From Bacillus sp. 2205SS5-2 (GTDB lineage Bacteria; Bacillota; Bacilli; Bacillales; Bacillaceae_K), in NCBI RefSeq assembly GCF_037024155.1, contig NZ_JAYKTS010000009.1:62001-126000 (forward strand): a DNA stretch of 64,000 bases, in the 5' to 3' direction. Under the pieces are notes generated by a model, which was given only the letters and a program-made list of their open reading frames with translations, did no database searches and had not been told where the DNA came from. Of the stretch, positions 17,511 through 27,575 are shown piece after piece. Position 1 is the first letter of the stretch. Each line of letters begins with the position of its first letter. Made by a program: the position numbers and the translations under genes.

Positions 17511-18218
17511 ATGTCAGTAATCTCTATGAAACAATTACTAGAAGCTGGTGTACATTTCGGACACCAAACTCGCCGTTGGAACCCAAAAATGAAGAAATAT
17601 ATCTTCACTGAGCGTAACGGCATTTATATCATCGACCTTCAAAAAACAGTTAAAAAGGTTGAAGAAGCATACAAATTCGTGAAAGAGGTTGCGGCTAACG
17701 ATGGAAAAATTCTTTTCGTTGGTACAAAAAAGCAAGCTCAAGAATCAGTGAAAGATGAAGCTGAACGTTCTGGTATGTATTTTGTTAACCAACGTTGGTT
17801 AGGCGGAACGTTAACAAACTTTGAAACCATTCAAAAACGTGTTACACGTCTTAAAAACATTGAAAAAATGGAAGAAGACGGTACATTTGAAGTACTTCCA
17901 AAGAAAGAAGTCGTTCAATTGAAGAAAGAACATGAACGCTTAGTGAAATTCTTGGGTGGAGTACGCGACATGAAAGGGCTTCCTGATGCACTATTCATCA
18001 TTGACCCTCGCAAAGAACGCATTGCAGTTGCAGAAGCACGTAAATTAAACATTCCAATCGTAGGTATCGTTGATACAAACTGTGATCCTGATGAAATTGA
18101 TTACGTAATTCCGGCTAATGATGATGCGATTCGTGCTGTTAAACTATTAACTGGTAAAATGGCAGATGCCATTCTTGAGTCAAAACAAGGTGAAGAAGCA
18201 GCGGTTACAGCTGAGTAA
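17511..18218 (+). CDS. rpsB: Ribosomal protein uS2 (RpsB)
   Basis: RpsB is a small-subunit ribosomal protein of 235 residues. The family signatures [20 protein letters not shown] and the later [19 protein letters not shown] are intact, followed by [21 protein letters not shown] strong AGGAGG ribosome site precedes the ATG. It has its own promoter and structured leader and is followed by an intrinsic terminator before tsf. Confidence 0.98.
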   Translation: MSVISMKQLLEAGVHFGHQTRRWNPKMKKYIFTERNGIYIIDLQKTVKKVEEAYKFVKEVAANDGKILFVGTKKQAQESVKDEAERSGMYFVNQRWLGGTLTNFETIQKRVTRLKNIEKMEEDGTFEVLPKKEVVQLKKEHERLVKFLGGVRDMKGLPDALFIIDPRKERIAVAEARKLNIPIVGIVDTNCDPDEIDYVIPANDDAIRAVKLLTGKMADAILESKQGEEAAVTAE

Positions 18219-18230
18219 TTCTGAATTTGA

Positions 18231-18270
18231 AAAGGTGATAAGAGGGATTAGCCCTTATCACCTTTTTTTA
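18231..18270 (+). terminator. Intrinsic terminator between rpsB and tsf
   Basis: A stem built from AAGGTGATAAG and CTTATCACCTT is followed by a run of T. It probably attenuates read-through into tsf, giving more S2 mRNA than EF-Ts mRNA. Confidence 0.8.
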
Positions 18271-18335
18271 AGAATAGGTTAGTTAGAAAAAGGCGAAAAT
18301 AGTGCTACATATGAAAAATAAGGAGGACGATTATT

Positions 18336-19217
18336 ATGGCAGTTACTGCACAGATGGTTAAAGAATTACGTGAAAAAACAGGCGCTGGAATGATGGATTG
18401 TAAAAAAGCTCTAACTCAAACAGATGGTGATATGGAAAAAGCGATTGATTTCTTGAGAGAAAAAGGAATTGCTTCTGCAGCTAAAAAGGCAGACCGTATC
18501 GCGGCTGAAGGAACTACTTTCATTTTGAGCGAAGGCAATGAAGCTGTCATTTTAGAAGTAAATGCTGAAACAGACTTTGTTGCAAAGAACGAAAACTTTC
18601 AAGTTCTTGTTAAAGAGTTAGCGAAACATGTGCTTTCTCAAAAACCTGCTAATGCAGAAGAGGCTCTTGAGCAAACAATGGAAAACGGCACATTAGTAAA
18701 AGAATATATTAACGGAGCAATTTCGAAGATCGGTGAAAAAATCACGCTTCGTCGTTTTGTTATTCGTACAAAAACAGATAACGATTCATTTGGTGAGTAC
18801 TTACACATGGGCGGACGTATTGGTGTATTAACTGTTCTTGAAGGTTCTACAGACGCTGCCGCGGCAAAAGACATTGCTATGCATGCTGCTGCTTTGAATC
18901 CTAAATATGTTTCTCGCGATCAAGTTTCTCAAGATGAAGTTGAGCGTGAACGAGAAGTGTTAACACAACAAGCTCTAAATGAAGGGAAACCTGAAAAAAT
19001 TGTTGCGAAAATGGTTGAAGGTCGCCTTGGTAAGTACTTCGAAGATGTATGTATCCTTGATCAATCATTTGTTAAAAACCCAGATCAAAAAGTACGCCAA
19101 TTCGTTGAATCTAAAGGTGCTACTTTAACGGATTTCATTCGTTATGAAGTTGGAGAAGGAATCGAAAAACGACAAGATAACTTCGCTGAAGAAGTTATGA
19201 ATCAAGTGAAAAAATAA
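18336..19217 (+). CDS. tsf: Elongation factor Ts
   Basis: EF-Ts is the guanine-nucleotide exchange factor for EF-Tu. The N-terminal UBA-like region [16 protein letters not shown] and the [10 protein letters not shown] motif are diagnostic, and the length of 293 residues is normal. AAGGAGG lies upstream of the ATG. The gene is followed by a perfect 9-bp hairpin terminator. Confidence 0.98.
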   Translation: MAVTAQMVKELREKTGAGMMDCKKALTQTDGDMEKAIDFLREKGIASAAKKADRIAAEGTTFILSEGNEAVILEVNAETDFVAKNENFQVLVKELAKHVLSQKPANAEEALEQTMENGTLVKEYINGAISKIGEKITLRRFVIRTKTDNDSFGEYLHMGGRIGVLTVLEGSTDAAAAKDIAMHAAALNPKYVSRDQVSQDEVEREREVLTQQALNEGKPEKIVAKMVEGRLGKYFEDVCILDQSFVKNPDQKVRQFVESKGATLTDFIRYEVGEGIEKRQDNFAEEVMNQVKK

Positions 19218-19242
19218 TTCGTCGATCAAATCGATACATTGT

Positions 19243-19268
19243 AGGGAACACGGGGTGTTCCCTCTTTT
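19243..19268 (+). terminator. Intrinsic terminator after tsf
   Basis: AGGGAACAC and GTGTTCCCT form a perfect 9-bp stem with a GGG loop, followed by CTTTTAT. Confidence 0.75.
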
Positions 19269-19276
19269 ATAAGAAA

Positions 19277-19440
19277 CTGTTTTCGCAAACCTTGGTGCTT
19301 TTTGAACCTGTCTGTGCACTGTGAATTAGCTTTGATTTGGGACATTATTTCGTCTGTTTTTGATGGGAATCAACATCAAAATGAAGGATATTAGCTAATA
19401 TTAGACTAAACCGTGATAATGTTTACGAAGAGAGTCGTAT
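19277..19440. repeat. MITE-like repeat copy between tsf and pyrH
   Basis: The left part (19277-19302) has the TTCGCAAACCTTGGTGCTTTT form of the family arm. The right part near 19401-19436 (ATTAGACTAAA, then TTTACGAAGAGAGTC) is similar to 27348-27387 in another copy. The centre has a TTTTTGATGGGAATC segment resembling 63770-63784. The right arm is poorly conserved, so the copy is degenerate. No promoter for pyrH was identified with confidence in this gap. Confidence 0.5.
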
Positions 19441-19468
19441 AAGAAGAAAATACATATTGGAGGTTCCT

Positions 19469-20194
19469 ATGAGCATTCCGAAATTTCAAAGGGTCGTTTT
19501 AAAATTAAGTGGTGAAGCACTCGCAGGAGAAGATGGATTTGGAATCAATCCTGCTGTGATAGAATCCATAGCCGAGCAGGTTAAAGAAATTGCAGAACTA
19601 AACGTGGAAGTAGCTGTTGTCGTTGGTGGTGGAAACATCTGGCGAGGTAAAATTGGTAGCGAAATGGGCATGGATCGAGCCAATGCAGATTATATGGGTA
19701 TGTTAGCGACTGTCATGAACTCGCTAGCGCTTCAAGATAGTCTTGAGCAAATTGGGATCGAAACAAGAGTGCAATCATCGATTGATATGCGTCAAGTTGC
19801 CGAGCCGTATATCCGTAGAAGAGCTATTCGTCACTTGGAAAAGAAAAGAGTCGTTATTTTTGCTGCGGGTACAGGTAATCCCTACTTTTCGACAGATACA
19901 ACGGCTGCATTACGTGCAGCAGAAGTTGAAGCTGAAGTCATATTAATGGCTAAAAACAACGTAGACGGTGTGTATACTGCAGATCCTAAAAAAGATAAAG
20001 ACGCTGTCAAATATGATGAGCTTTCATATCTAGATGTATTGAAAGAAGGCTTAGAAGTGATGGATTCAACTGCTTCCTCTCTTTGTATGGACAATGATAT
20101 TCCACTTATTGTCTTCTCGATTATGGAAAAAGGAAATATTAAACGTGCCGTCATGGGTGATACCATCGGAACTATTGTTAGGGGGAAAGAGTAA
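19469..20194 (+). CDS. pyrH: UMP kinase PyrH
   Basis: PyrH converts UMP to UDP in pyrimidine nucleotide synthesis and belongs to the amino acid kinase fold. [15 protein letters not shown] and [10 protein letters not shown] form the phosphate-binding region, and [11 protein letters not shown] lies near the end. ATG 19469 gives 241 residues and is preceded by TTGGAGG; an in-frame TTG 12 bases upstream lies within that ribosome site. The stop overlaps the frr start as TAATG. Confidence 0.97.
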   Translation: MSIPKFQRVVLKLSGEALAGEDGFGINPAVIESIAEQVKEIAELNVEVAVVVGGGNIWRGKIGSEMGMDRANADYMGMLATVMNSLALQDSLEQIGIETRVQSSIDMRQVAEPYIRRRAIRHLEKKRVVIFAAGTGNPYFSTDTTAALRAAEVEAEVILMAKNNVDGVYTADPKKDKDAVKYDELSYLDVLKEGLEVMDSTASSLCMDNDIPLIVFSIMEKGNIKRAVMGDTIGTIVRGKE

Positions 20195-20751
20195 TGCCGA
20201 AAACAGTAATGACATCCGTTAAAGAAAAAATGACCAAAGCAGTTCAAGCTTATACACGTGAATTATCAACTTTTCGTGCTGGACGTGCTAATGCTGCTTT
20301 ATTACAAGGAGTATCCGTAGACTACTATGGTGCGCTGACGCCGATCAATCAAGTTGCTTCTATTTCAGTACCTGAAGCGAGACTACTTGTTGTAACTCCT
20401 TATGATAAATCTATTCTGGGAGATATTGAAAAAGCGATTTTGAAAGCTGATTTAGGGTTGAACCCATCAAATGATGGCTCGATTATCCGGATCTCTATTC
20501 CTGCATTAACGGAAGAACGTCGGAAAGAGTTAGTAAAGCTTGTGAAAAAGGAATCAGAGGAAGCAAAAGTGGCGGTCCGTAACGTGCGTCGTGATGCGAA
20601 TGATGATCTTAAGAAACTACAAAAAAATGGTGAGTTAACTGAAGATGATCTACGCGGCTATTCGGACGATGTGCAAGATTTAACCAATTCTCATATCGAG
20701 CAAATTGACAGCATAACTAAAGATAAAGAAAAAGAAATTCTAGAAGTATAA
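20194..20751 (+). CDS. frr: Ribosome recycling factor
   Basis: Frr acts with EF-G to split post-termination ribosomes. The 185-residue product has the conserved REL(S)[15 protein letters not shown] region and the C-terminal helix with RVVRRD-like [13 protein letters not shown]. It is coupled to pyrH by a one-base overlap and followed by an intrinsic terminator. Confidence 0.98.
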   Translation: MPKTVMTSVKEKMTKAVQAYTRELSTFRAGRANAALLQGVSVDYYGALTPINQVASISVPEARLLVVTPYDKSILGDIEKAILKADLGLNPSNDGSIIRISIPALTEERRKELVKLVKKESEEAKVAVRNVRRDANDDLKKLQKNGELTEDDLRGYSDDVQDLTNSHIEQIDSITKDKEKEILEV

Positions 20752-20760
20752 CAAACAATG

Positions 20761-20790
20761 AAAACCCTCTACCTGTAGGGGGTTTTCATT
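20761..20790 (+). terminator. Intrinsic terminator after frr
   Basis: AAAACCC and GGGTTTT form the base of a hairpin with the CTACCTGTAG segment on top, followed by a T-rich tail. Confidence 0.75.
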
Positions 20791-20900
20791 TATTTACTCT
20801 ATAATTCATGAAAGAATCCTCTGATCATTGAGAATTGATAATATATTGGATATGAAAAGTGTTTCTTGCAAAAAAATATTTTGCAATGGTTGAACATTGG

Positions 20901-21156
20901 TTTATCTGTCCAGCTCCAGGCACCCACCGGCTCGAGGTCATAAGACAAACCCTGACAGGAGGCAAAGTGCGCCTCATGTCAGTCCTTGCCTTATGCTGGT
21001 CGCCGGTAAGCGGGGTCCTTGCGCTTTTTATCTGTCCAGCTCCAGGCACCCACCGGCTCGAGGTCATAAGACAAACCCTGACAGGAGGCAAAGTGCGCCT
21101 CATGTCAGTCCTTGTCTTATGCTGGTCGCCGGTAAGCGGGAGCCTTGCGCTTTTTA
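20901..21156. repeat. Tandem pair of 126-bp hairpin repeats
   Basis: Two units (20901-21026 and 21027-21152) repeat head to tail with only three differences that I count (a C/T near 20989 and two adjacent bases near 21015). Each unit is an imperfect palindrome: an outer ACCGG/CCGGT pairing, CATAAGACAA with TTGTCTTATG, and an inner CTGACA-GAGGC with GCCTC-TGTCAG stem around a short loop. Reading frames across the repeat on both strands are open only because of its composition and match no protein. Similar hairpin repeats are common between genes in Bacillaceae. Confidence 0.85.
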
Positions 21157-21162
21157 TTTAGA

Positions 21163-21198
21163 AAAAGCCTTCTGTTCATAAATAGAAGGCTTTTGTAT
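21163..21198 (+). terminator. Hairpin terminator downstream of the tandem repeat
   Basis: AAAAGCCTTCT and AGAAGGCTTTT form a perfect 11-bp stem with a T-rich tail. It is a second terminator between frr and uppS; because the flanks are A and T runs it could work on both strands. The 178 bases from here to uppS hold no other clear feature. Confidence 0.7.
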
Positions 21199-21376
21199 TT
21201 CTGGTTGTGAACCTTCATTCTCAGAATTCAGATCGAATCCGTTAAGTGATCTTTTGGTAAGGATGCAGCTATTTCCTGACATGAAAATTGAACTTTTAAA
21301 GATATCTTGAAGGATTTTTGATATGATAAGGTAGATGAACAGCAAACATTAGGAAGTACTACTTGGAGGATTTAAT

Positions 21377-22171
21377 ATGCTAGATAAATTTAAGCTGTGG
21401 AACTATGGAAAGAAATCCATAGAACGCTCAGAGGATCGTTTCAACGAAATTAAAAAATTTCAGGTTCCTCAGCATATCGCCATTATTATGGACGGAAATG
21501 GAAGATGGGCAAAGAAACGAGCTTTACCCCGGATCGCCGGTCATCATGAAGGAATGAAAGTGGTTCGTAAAATCACTTCACTTTCCAATGAATTGGGAGT
21601 TGGAGCTCTAACTTTATATGCTTTTTCAACAGAAAATTGGAAACGTCCGAAAATGGAAGTAGACTATTTAATGAAGCTTCCGGAAGAATTTTTAGGGACG
21701 TTTTTACCTGAGTTAATAGAGGAGAATGTGAAAGTAACCATGATGGGTGAGCATCATAATTTGCCACCTCATACCTTAAAAGCTGTTAGAAATGCTATCG
21801 AAAAAACAAAGAAAAATACTGGATTACAATTGAATTTTGCTTTGAATTATGGTAGCCGTGCTGAAATTATGCTTGCAATGAAGAATGTCTTAAATGATTT
21901 GAAAGATGGTATAATAAAGGAAGAAGATCTTACGGAAGATGTCTTATCTAATTACATGATGACAAGCACCTTACCTGATCCTGATTTATTAATTCGTACG
22001 AGTGGAGAGATTCGTCTCAGTAACTTTATGTTATGGCAACTTGCGTACACTGAGTTTTGGTTTACAGATATTCTGTGGCCAGATTTCAAAGAAGAACACT
22101 TATATCAAGCTATTGAAGATTTTCAAGGACGGTCAAGAAAATTTGGCGGACTTAAAAGTGAGGAATCATAA
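21377..22171 (+). CDS. uppS: Undecaprenyl diphosphate synthase UppS
   Basis: UppS is a cis-prenyltransferase that makes the C55 lipid carrier for cell-wall synthesis from farnesyl and isopentenyl diphosphate. The catalytic motif MDGNGRWAKKR has its Asp at residue 39, and later motifs YAFSTENWKRP and LIRTSGEIRLSNFMLW are intact. The product has 264 residues, and CTTGGAGG precedes the ATG. It abuts cdsA, forming a lipid/envelope gene group with dxr and rseP. Confidence 0.97.
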   Translation: MLDKFKLWNYGKKSIERSEDRFNEIKKFQVPQHIAIIMDGNGRWAKKRALPRIAGHHEGMKVVRKITSLSNELGVGALTLYAFSTENWKRPKMEVDYLMKLPEEFLGTFLPELIEENVKVTMMGEHHNLPPHTLKAVRNAIEKTKKNTGLQLNFALNYGSRAEIMLAMKNVLNDLKDGIIKEEDLTEDVLSNYMMTSTLPDPDLLIRTSGEIRLSNFMLWQLAYTEFWFTDILWPDFKEEHLYQAIEDFQGRSRKFGGLKSEES

Positions 22172-22960
22172 ATGAAGCAAAGAACGATAACGGCTATCAT
22201 TGCCATGGGTGTTTTTATTCCCTTTGTGGTAATTGGTAAAATGCCATTTATTTTGTTAACATATTTAATCGCAACGATCGGTTTGTACGAATCGTTAAAA
22301 ATGAGAAATCTTAGAATAGGATCCATCCCTGGAATTATTTCGATTGCTCTTTTATGGATTTTTTTAATCCCATCGAAATATACTGTAGTAATCGAGGAAC
22401 TTGGCTATACAAAAATTGAACTCGCTCTCCTGGCGATTTTATTGTTTTTAACTTACACTGTTGTTACAAGAAATCGATTTACATTTGATGATGTAGCCTT
22501 TTCTGTGATGGCGATTTTGTATGTTGGGATTGGGTTCTATTATTTAATTGAAACCAGTTTGGCAGGAGTAGAATATGTATTTTTTGCATTAATCCTCGTG
22601 TGGGCTACTGATTCGGGTGCCTATATAATTGGAAGGAGTATCGGAAAAAGAAAATTATGGCCAGATATTTCTCCAAATAAAACCATAGAAGGATCGATTG
22701 GTGGAATGGTTTGTGCACTTTTGGTCGGTTTAATCTTCGGCCTTGTTGTGTTCGATATTCCGCTTCCAAAAATCCTGATTTTATCAGCCATTCTCTCCTT
22801 TTTTGGACAAATTGGGGATCTAGTAGAGTCTGCTTTAAAGCGTCATTATGAAGTGAAAGATTCTGGACAACTTCTTCCTGGACATGGAGGGATTTTAGAC
22901 CGATTTGACAGTTTGCTCTTTGTCATTCCGCTACTCCATTTTTTAAATATCATTTCTTAG
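22172..22960 (+). CDS. cdsA: Phosphatidate cytidylyltransferase CdsA
   Basis: CdsA makes CDP-diacylglycerol from phosphatidate and CTP at the membrane. The 262-residue protein has about seven hydrophobic spans and the C-terminal family signature beginning at QIGDLVESALKRHYEVKDSG and ending GHGGILDRFDSL. The ATG immediately follows the uppS stop. Confidence 0.97.
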   Translation: MKQRTITAIIAMGVFIPFVVIGKMPFILLTYLIATIGLYESLKMRNLRIGSIPGIISIALLWIFLIPSKYTVVIEELGYTKIELALLAILLFLTYTVVTRNRFTFDDVAFSVMAILYVGIGFYYLIETSLAGVEYVFFALILVWATDSGAYIIGRSIGKRKLWPDISPNKTIEGSIGGMVCALLVGLIFGLVVFDIPLPKILILSAILSFFGQIGDLVESALKRHYEVKDSGQLLPGHGGILDRFDSLLFVIPLLHFLNIIS

Positions 22961-22972
22961 GGGGAACAGGCC

Positions 22973-24118
22973 TTGCATAAACGAAATATAAGCCTTTTAG
23001 GAGCAACAGGTTCAATTGGCTATCAAACGCTTGAGGTTATTAGAGCCCATCCTGAACAATTTCGATTGGTCGCCGCATCAGCTGGGCGAAATATCCGACG
23101 TGTTCAGGAAATGGTTCAAGAATTTCGTCCTCTTCTTGTTTCCGTTCAATGTAAAGAAGATGCAGAAATGCTTAAACGTGAATTTGATAATGTAACGTTC
23201 GTTTCTGGCTTGGATGGATTAATTGAGGTTGCCCTACATAGTCAAAGTGAAATGGTCGTAAATGCCGTCCTCGGAAGCGTGGGCTTGAAACCGACAATTG
23301 AGGCGATTAGAGCGAAAAAAACCGTTGCGATAGCGAATAAAGAAACGCTGGTTACAGCAGGCCATATTGTCATGGAAGAAGCGAGAAAAAACAAGGTTAC
23401 CCTACTCCCGGTTGATAGTGAGCATTCCGCCATTTTTCAGAGTCTTCAAGGAGAGCGGGAAAAAAACATTGAACGTCTTATAATTACCGCTTCAGGTGGT
23501 AGTTTTCGAGATAAATCAAGAGATGAATTGAAACATGTAACTGTTGAAGATGCACTCAAACATCCTAATTGGTCAATGGGAGCGAAAATTACGATTGATT
23601 CAGCTTCGATGATGAACAAGGGACTCGAAGTGATTGAAGCACACTGGCTCTTCGACTTGCCCTATGAGAATATTGACGTGCTATTACACCGTGAAAGTGT
23701 GATACATTCAATGGTCGAATTTCACGATACATCGGTGATGGCTCAATTAGGGTCCCCTGATATGCGTGTACCAATCCAATATGCACTAACCTTTCCAGAT
23801 CGATTACCCTTAACTGGGAAGCGATTGAAACTTGAAGATTTTCATCAGCTTCATTTTGAAACAATGGATTTTGACCGCTTTCGCTGCTTACAATTTGCAT
23901 ATGATGTTGGAAATGCAGGTGGAACGTATCCTACGGTCTTAAATGCTGCCAATGAAGCGGCTGTAGCAGCCTTTCTTGGAAGAAAAATATCGTTTTTACA
24001 AATTGAGGATGTCATTGAACGCGCATTAAATCAACATGAAAACATTAACTCTCCGGATTTACAGACGATTGAACATGTCGATCAACGTACGAGAGATTTT
24101 GTACAATCACTTCTATAA
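22973..24118 (+). CDS. dxr: 1-deoxy-D-xylulose-5-phosphate reductoisomerase
   Basis: Dxr carries out the first committed step of the methylerythritol phosphate pathway, which feeds UppS. The NADPH site [10 protein letters not shown] lies at residues 9-18, and the metal/substrate region [11 protein letters not shown] and ASGGSFRD are present. The product has 381 residues. The start is TTG at 22973 after GGGGGAAC; no ATG lies upstream of the conserved Rossmann motif. Confidence 0.96.
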   Translation: MHKRNISLLGATGSIGYQTLEVIRAHPEQFRLVAASAGRNIRRVQEMVQEFRPLLVSVQCKEDAEMLKREFDNVTFVSGLDGLIEVALHSQSEMVVNAVLGSVGLKPTIEAIRAKKTVAIANKETLVTAGHIVMEEARKNKVTLLPVDSEHSAIFQSLQGEREKNIERLIITASGGSFRDKSRDELKHVTVEDALKHPNWSMGAKITIDSASMMNKGLEVIEAHWLFDLPYENIDVLLHRESVIHSMVEFHDTSVMAQLGSPDMRVPIQYALTFPDRLPLTGKRLKLEDFHQLHFETMDFDRFRCLQFAYDVGNAGGTYPTVLNAANEAAVAAFLGRKISFLQIEDVIERALNQHENINSPDLQTIEHVDQRTRDFVQSLL

Positions 24119-24136
24119 GAAAAGGTGGTATTCTAT

Positions 24137-25396
24137 TTGGAAACTATATTAGCCTTTATTGTCATCTTTGGAGCCCTTGTGTTCTTTCATGAATTAGGGC
24201 ATTTCATCTTTGCAAAAAGAGCGGGCATTTTAGTAAGGGAATTTGCGATAGGTTTTGGACCAAAAGTGTTCTCATATAAAAAAGAAGAAACTGTTTATAC
24301 CATTCGTTTATTACCACTAGGTGGATTTGTTCGTATGGCAGGCGAAGATCCCGAAATGATCGAGATTAAACCAGGACACCGGGTTGGACTACTTCTTAAT
24401 GAACAGGAAGAAGTAGAAAAAGTGATTTTAAACAATAAAGATCGCTATTCGAATGTAATTGTGATGGAAGTAGAGAATGCGGATATTGAGCATAAATTAT
24501 TTGTGACCGGCTATGAAGAGGATTCCGAAGAGAGAAAAACCTATACTCTTTCTCGAAAAGCGGTCTTAGTAGAAGATGGTGTAGAGACCATTATTGCCCC
24601 CTGGGATCGTCAGTTTGCATCTAAGAAACTATCAGAACGAGCGATGGCAATATTTGCGGGCCCATTATTTAACTTCATCCTTGCTTTTGTTATTTTTGTA
24701 TTACTGGGATTATTACAAGGGGTCCCAGTTGATGAACCTATCCTAGGTGAACTTACTTCTGATGGTGCTGCGAAGGAAGCTGGGTTGAAACAAGGTGATG
24801 AAGTCATTAGCATAGATGGTTCAGAAATTTCCTCTTGGAAAGATATTGTGGCCATCGTTGAAGATAAACCAGGTGAAGAATTATCTTTAGTTATCCAACG
24901 TAATGCTGGAACAGAGACTATTCCTGTTATTCCTGAAGGTGTGGAATATGAAAATGGGACGGTTGGGAAAATTGGAGTGTATCCTGCTTTAGCCAAGGAT
25001 CCGATAGGCATCGTTACGAATGGTTTCTCTCAAACTTATGGATGGACGATTGAAATCTTCCGGTTATTAGGTCAACTAGTGACAGGACAGTTTTCAATTG
25101 ATGCTTTATCTGGTCCAGTAGGCATCTATCACTCAACTGATATTGTTGCTCAATCGGGAATTTTTAACCTCATGAGATGGGGAGCAATCTTAAGCATTAA
25201 CCTTGGTATCATGAACTTACTACCGATACCTGCACTTGATGGTGGAAGATTAATGTTTTTTGTGGTCGAAGCATTAAGAGGACGACCAGTTGATCGTCAA
25301 AAAGAAGGAATGGTTCATTTTGTGGGCTTTGCTTTACTCATGGTATTAATGCTCGTTGTTACATGGAATGATATTCAACGTTTCTTTTTACAATAA
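24137..25396 (+). CDS. rseP: Site-2 intramembrane zinc protease RseP/RasP
   Basis: RasP cleaves membrane-embedded anti-sigma factors and signal peptides. The metal site HELGH is at residues 18-22 within the first membrane span, a PDZ domain covers roughly 190-270, and the second motif NLLPIPALDGGR is near the C-terminus. TTG 24137 is chosen because AAAGGTGG lies 8 bases upstream and the Bacillus protein begins at this point; a GTG at 24125 would sit inside the ribosome site. The product has 419 residues. Confidence 0.95.
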   Translation: METILAFIVIFGALVFFHELGHFIFAKRAGILVREFAIGFGPKVFSYKKEETVYTIRLLPLGGFVRMAGEDPEMIEIKPGHRVGLLLNEQEEVEKVILNNKDRYSNVIVMEVENADIEHKLFVTGYEEDSEERKTYTLSRKAVLVEDGVETIIAPWDRQFASKKLSERAMAIFAGPLFNFILAFVIFVLLGLLQGVPVDEPILGELTSDGAAKEAGLKQGDEVISIDGSEISSWKDIVAIVEDKPGEELSLVIQRNAGTETIPVIPEGVEYENGTVGKIGVYPALAKDPIGIVTNGFSQTYGWTIEIFRLLGQLVTGQFSIDALSGPVGIYHSTDIVAQSGIFNLMRWGAILSINLGIMNLLPIPALDGGRLMFFVVEALRGRPVDRQKEGMVHFVGFALLMVLMLVVTWNDIQRFFLQ

Positions 25397-25555
25397 AGTT
25401 CTTTTCGTAAATTATGTTGCTTTTGAATCGGAAATTTAGTGACTACAATTTCTTTCGTATGATTTCTGATGAAAATCATACGAAAGAGGCACTAAACCTA
25501 TCTTTATCGTTATATATAGATTTACGCTAGAAGCAATCATTCTTGCAAAAAAAAC
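25397..25555. repeat. MITE-like element with perfect inner hairpin between rseP and proS
   Basis: The left arm (25402-25426) resembles TTTTCGTAAATTATGTTGCTTTT and the right arm (25530-25555) is its imperfect inverse. A perfect 14-bp stem at 25452-25486 (CTTTCGTATGATTT with its complement) forms the centre. I see no T-box, so the element rather than a riboswitch explains this gap before proS. Confidence 0.55.
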
Positions 25556-25593
25556 CTACAAATAATTTACCAAACTATTGAGGTGGACATAAT

Positions 25594-27288
25594 ATGAAGC
25601 AAAGTATGACGCTAATCCCTACATTAAGGGAAGTACCAGCGGATGCAGAAATTACGAGTCACCAGCTTCTTTTACGAGCTGGATTTATTCGCCAAAACGC
25701 AAGCGGTGTGTATAGTTACTTACCACTTGGAAGAAAAGTTCTACGTAAAATAGAGGGAATTATCCGTGAGGAAATGGAAGACGCTGGTGCCATGGAACTG
25801 CTTTTGCCAGCACTCCAACAGGCGGAATTATGGCAAGAGTCAGGTCGTTGGCAAACTTATGGGCCTGAATTGATGCGGCTACATGATCGTCATGGTAGAG
25901 AGTTCGCACTTGGAGCTACACATGAAGAAGTGATTACAAGTATAATTAGGGACGAAGTCAAATCTTATAAAAAACTTCCGCTAACGTTATTTCAAATTCA
26001 AAACAAGTTTAGAGATGAAAAACGTCCGCGCTTTGGACTATTAAGAGGCAGAGAATTTTTAATGAAGGACGCTTATTCTTTTCATGGTTCAGCAGAGAGT
26101 TTAGATATTGTGTATGAGCGCATGTTCCAGGCTTATTGCAATATATTTGAGCGCTGTGGTCTTGATTACCGAGCAGTAATTGCTGATTCTGGTGCGATGG
26201 GTGGAAAAGATACTCATGAATTTATGGTGCTCTCCGAAGTAGGAGAGGACACGATTGCTTATTCGGATTCCTCTAATTATGCAGCAAATGTAGAAATGGC
26301 TCCGGTCATCATGACCTATGAAATAAGTAATGAACAGCCTAAAGAACGGATGAAAATCCATACTCCGGATGTGAAAACAATCCAAGCAGTTTCCACATTT
26401 CTTCATATTAAGGAAACGAAGTGTATTAAATCGCTTTTGTTTAATGTGGATGAGGAATTTGTCCTCGTTTTAGCAAGAGGCGATCACGAAATCAATGATA
26501 TTAAAGTGAAAAACGCTCTTGGTGCATCGGTAGTTGAATTAGCTAGTGCAGAAGATACGAAAAAAGTTATGGGTTGTTCCGTCGGTTCTATCGGTGCAGT
26601 TAACGTTTCAAATTTAAAAGTGATTGCAGATACAGCTGTTCAAAATATTGTGAATGGTGTATGTGGAGCTAACGAAGAGGGTTACCACTATACGAATGTT
26701 CAGCCGGAGCAAGATTTGAATATAGATCAATATGCAGACCTACGCTTTATTCAAGAGGGTGATCCTTCACCGGACGGAGAAGGGATCATTAAGTTTGCCA
26801 AAGGGATTGAAGTTGGCCATTTGTTTAAGCTAGGAACACGCTACAGTGAAGCAATGAAAGCGAATATTTTGGATGAAAATGGTCGCTCTCAAGCGGTGTT
26901 AATGGGATGCTATGGCATAGGAGTTTCAAGAACTTTGGCAGCGGTCGCTGAACAATTTAATGATGAAAAAGGATTACTATGGCCAGCGAATTTAGCTCCA
27001 TACCAAATCCATGTGATCCCTATTAATTATAAAAATGAAGATCAAAAGACTGTGGCTAATCAGCTTTATGCTGAACTGAAGGGTAGTCGGCTTGATGTGT
27101 TGATGGATGACCGCCAAGAACGACCTGGTGTTAAATTTGCAGATTCAGATTTATTGGGCATCCCTTTACGAGTAACGGTTGGAAAGAGAGCTTCAGAAGG
27201 AATAGTTGAAGTGAAAGTGAGAGAGACGGGAGAGGCCCTAGAAGTTCACACTAATGAACTCATGTCCGCTCTATCTAAATTGATTTAG
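25594..27288 (+). CDS. proS: Prolyl-tRNA synthetase
   Basis: ProS attaches proline to its tRNA. The 564-residue protein is the long bacterial type: a class II catalytic core ([34 protein letters not shown]), an inserted editing domain at roughly residues 225-405 that hydrolyses mischarged Ala-tRNA, motif 3 [14 protein letters not shown], and a C-terminal anticodon-binding domain with [24 protein letters not shown] ribosome site precedes the ATG. Confidence 0.98.
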   Translation: MKQSMTLIPTLREVPADAEITSHQLLLRAGFIRQNASGVYSYLPLGRKVLRKIEGIIREEMEDAGAMELLLPALQQAELWQESGRWQTYGPELMRLHDRHGREFALGATHEEVITSIIRDEVKSYKKLPLTLFQIQNKFRDEKRPRFGLLRGREFLMKDAYSFHGSAESLDIVYERMFQAYCNIFERCGLDYRAVIADSGAMGGKDTHEFMVLSEVGEDTIAYSDSSNYAANVEMAPVIMTYEISNEQPKERMKIHTPDVKTIQAVSTFLHIKETKCIKSLLFNVDEEFVLVLARGDHEINDIKVKNALGASVVELASAEDTKKVMGCSVGSIGAVNVSNLKVIADTAVQNIVNGVCGANEEGYHYTNVQPEQDLNIDQYADLRFIQEGDPSPDGEGIIKFAKGIEVGHLFKLGTRYSEAMKANILDENGRSQAVLMGCYGIGVSRTLAAVAEQFNDEKGLLWPANLAPYQIHVIPINYKNEDQKTVANQLYAELKGSRLDVLMDDRQERPGVKFADSDLLGIPLRVTVGKRASEGIVEVKVRETGEALEVHTNELMSALSKLI

Positions 27289-27427
27289 ACTTTTTCGAAT
27301 ACATTGTCGGTGATAAACTTTAATAGTCAATGGAAGAATCCATCTAAAATTAGACTAAATTGCAAACATGTATACGAAAAGATTCTCTATTAAAGTAAAT
27401 ACAGCAACGATCTTTGCGAAAACTACC
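27289..27427. repeat. MITE-like element between proS and polC
   Basis: The left arm (27289-27326) and right arm (about 27390-27427) pair imperfectly. Both contain the ACTTTAATAG segment at their inner ends, and the right arm carries AGCAACGATCTTTGCGAAAA. The interior ATTAGACTAAA...GTATACGAAAAGATTC is shared with the copy before pyrH. Confidence 0.55.
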
Positions 27428-27440
27428 TTGATTAAAGGGT

Positions 27441-27489
27441 CCAGACCTTATTAGTATATGTAAAATACTAATAAGGTCTGGCTTTTTTT
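27441..27489 (+). terminator. Strong intrinsic terminator before polC
   Basis: A perfect 17-bp stem (CCAGACCTTATTAGTAT with its complement, 7-base loop) is followed by CTTTTTTT. It ends the proS transcript, so polC should have its own promoter in the 85 bases downstream, although I could not fix one. Confidence 0.9.
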
Positions 27490-27575
27490 CGGGACAATGA
27501 TCTAGCTTGAAATTGCTTTATAGAGTTGATTTCTTTAATATGAAAACTAGAATGTGAATGATAGGAGAGTGAAGA

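Noticed and set aside
20901-21156. CRISPR-like array
   Set aside because: There are only two units, 126 bp long, with no spacers.
20825-21181. Reading frames of 92-100 codons on both strands across the tandem repeat
   Set aside because: They arise from the duplicated palindrome, lack ribosome sites and resemble no protein.
25397-25593. T-box riboswitch for proS
   Set aside because: No T-box core or terminator alternative is visible; the gap is explained by an inverted-repeat element.
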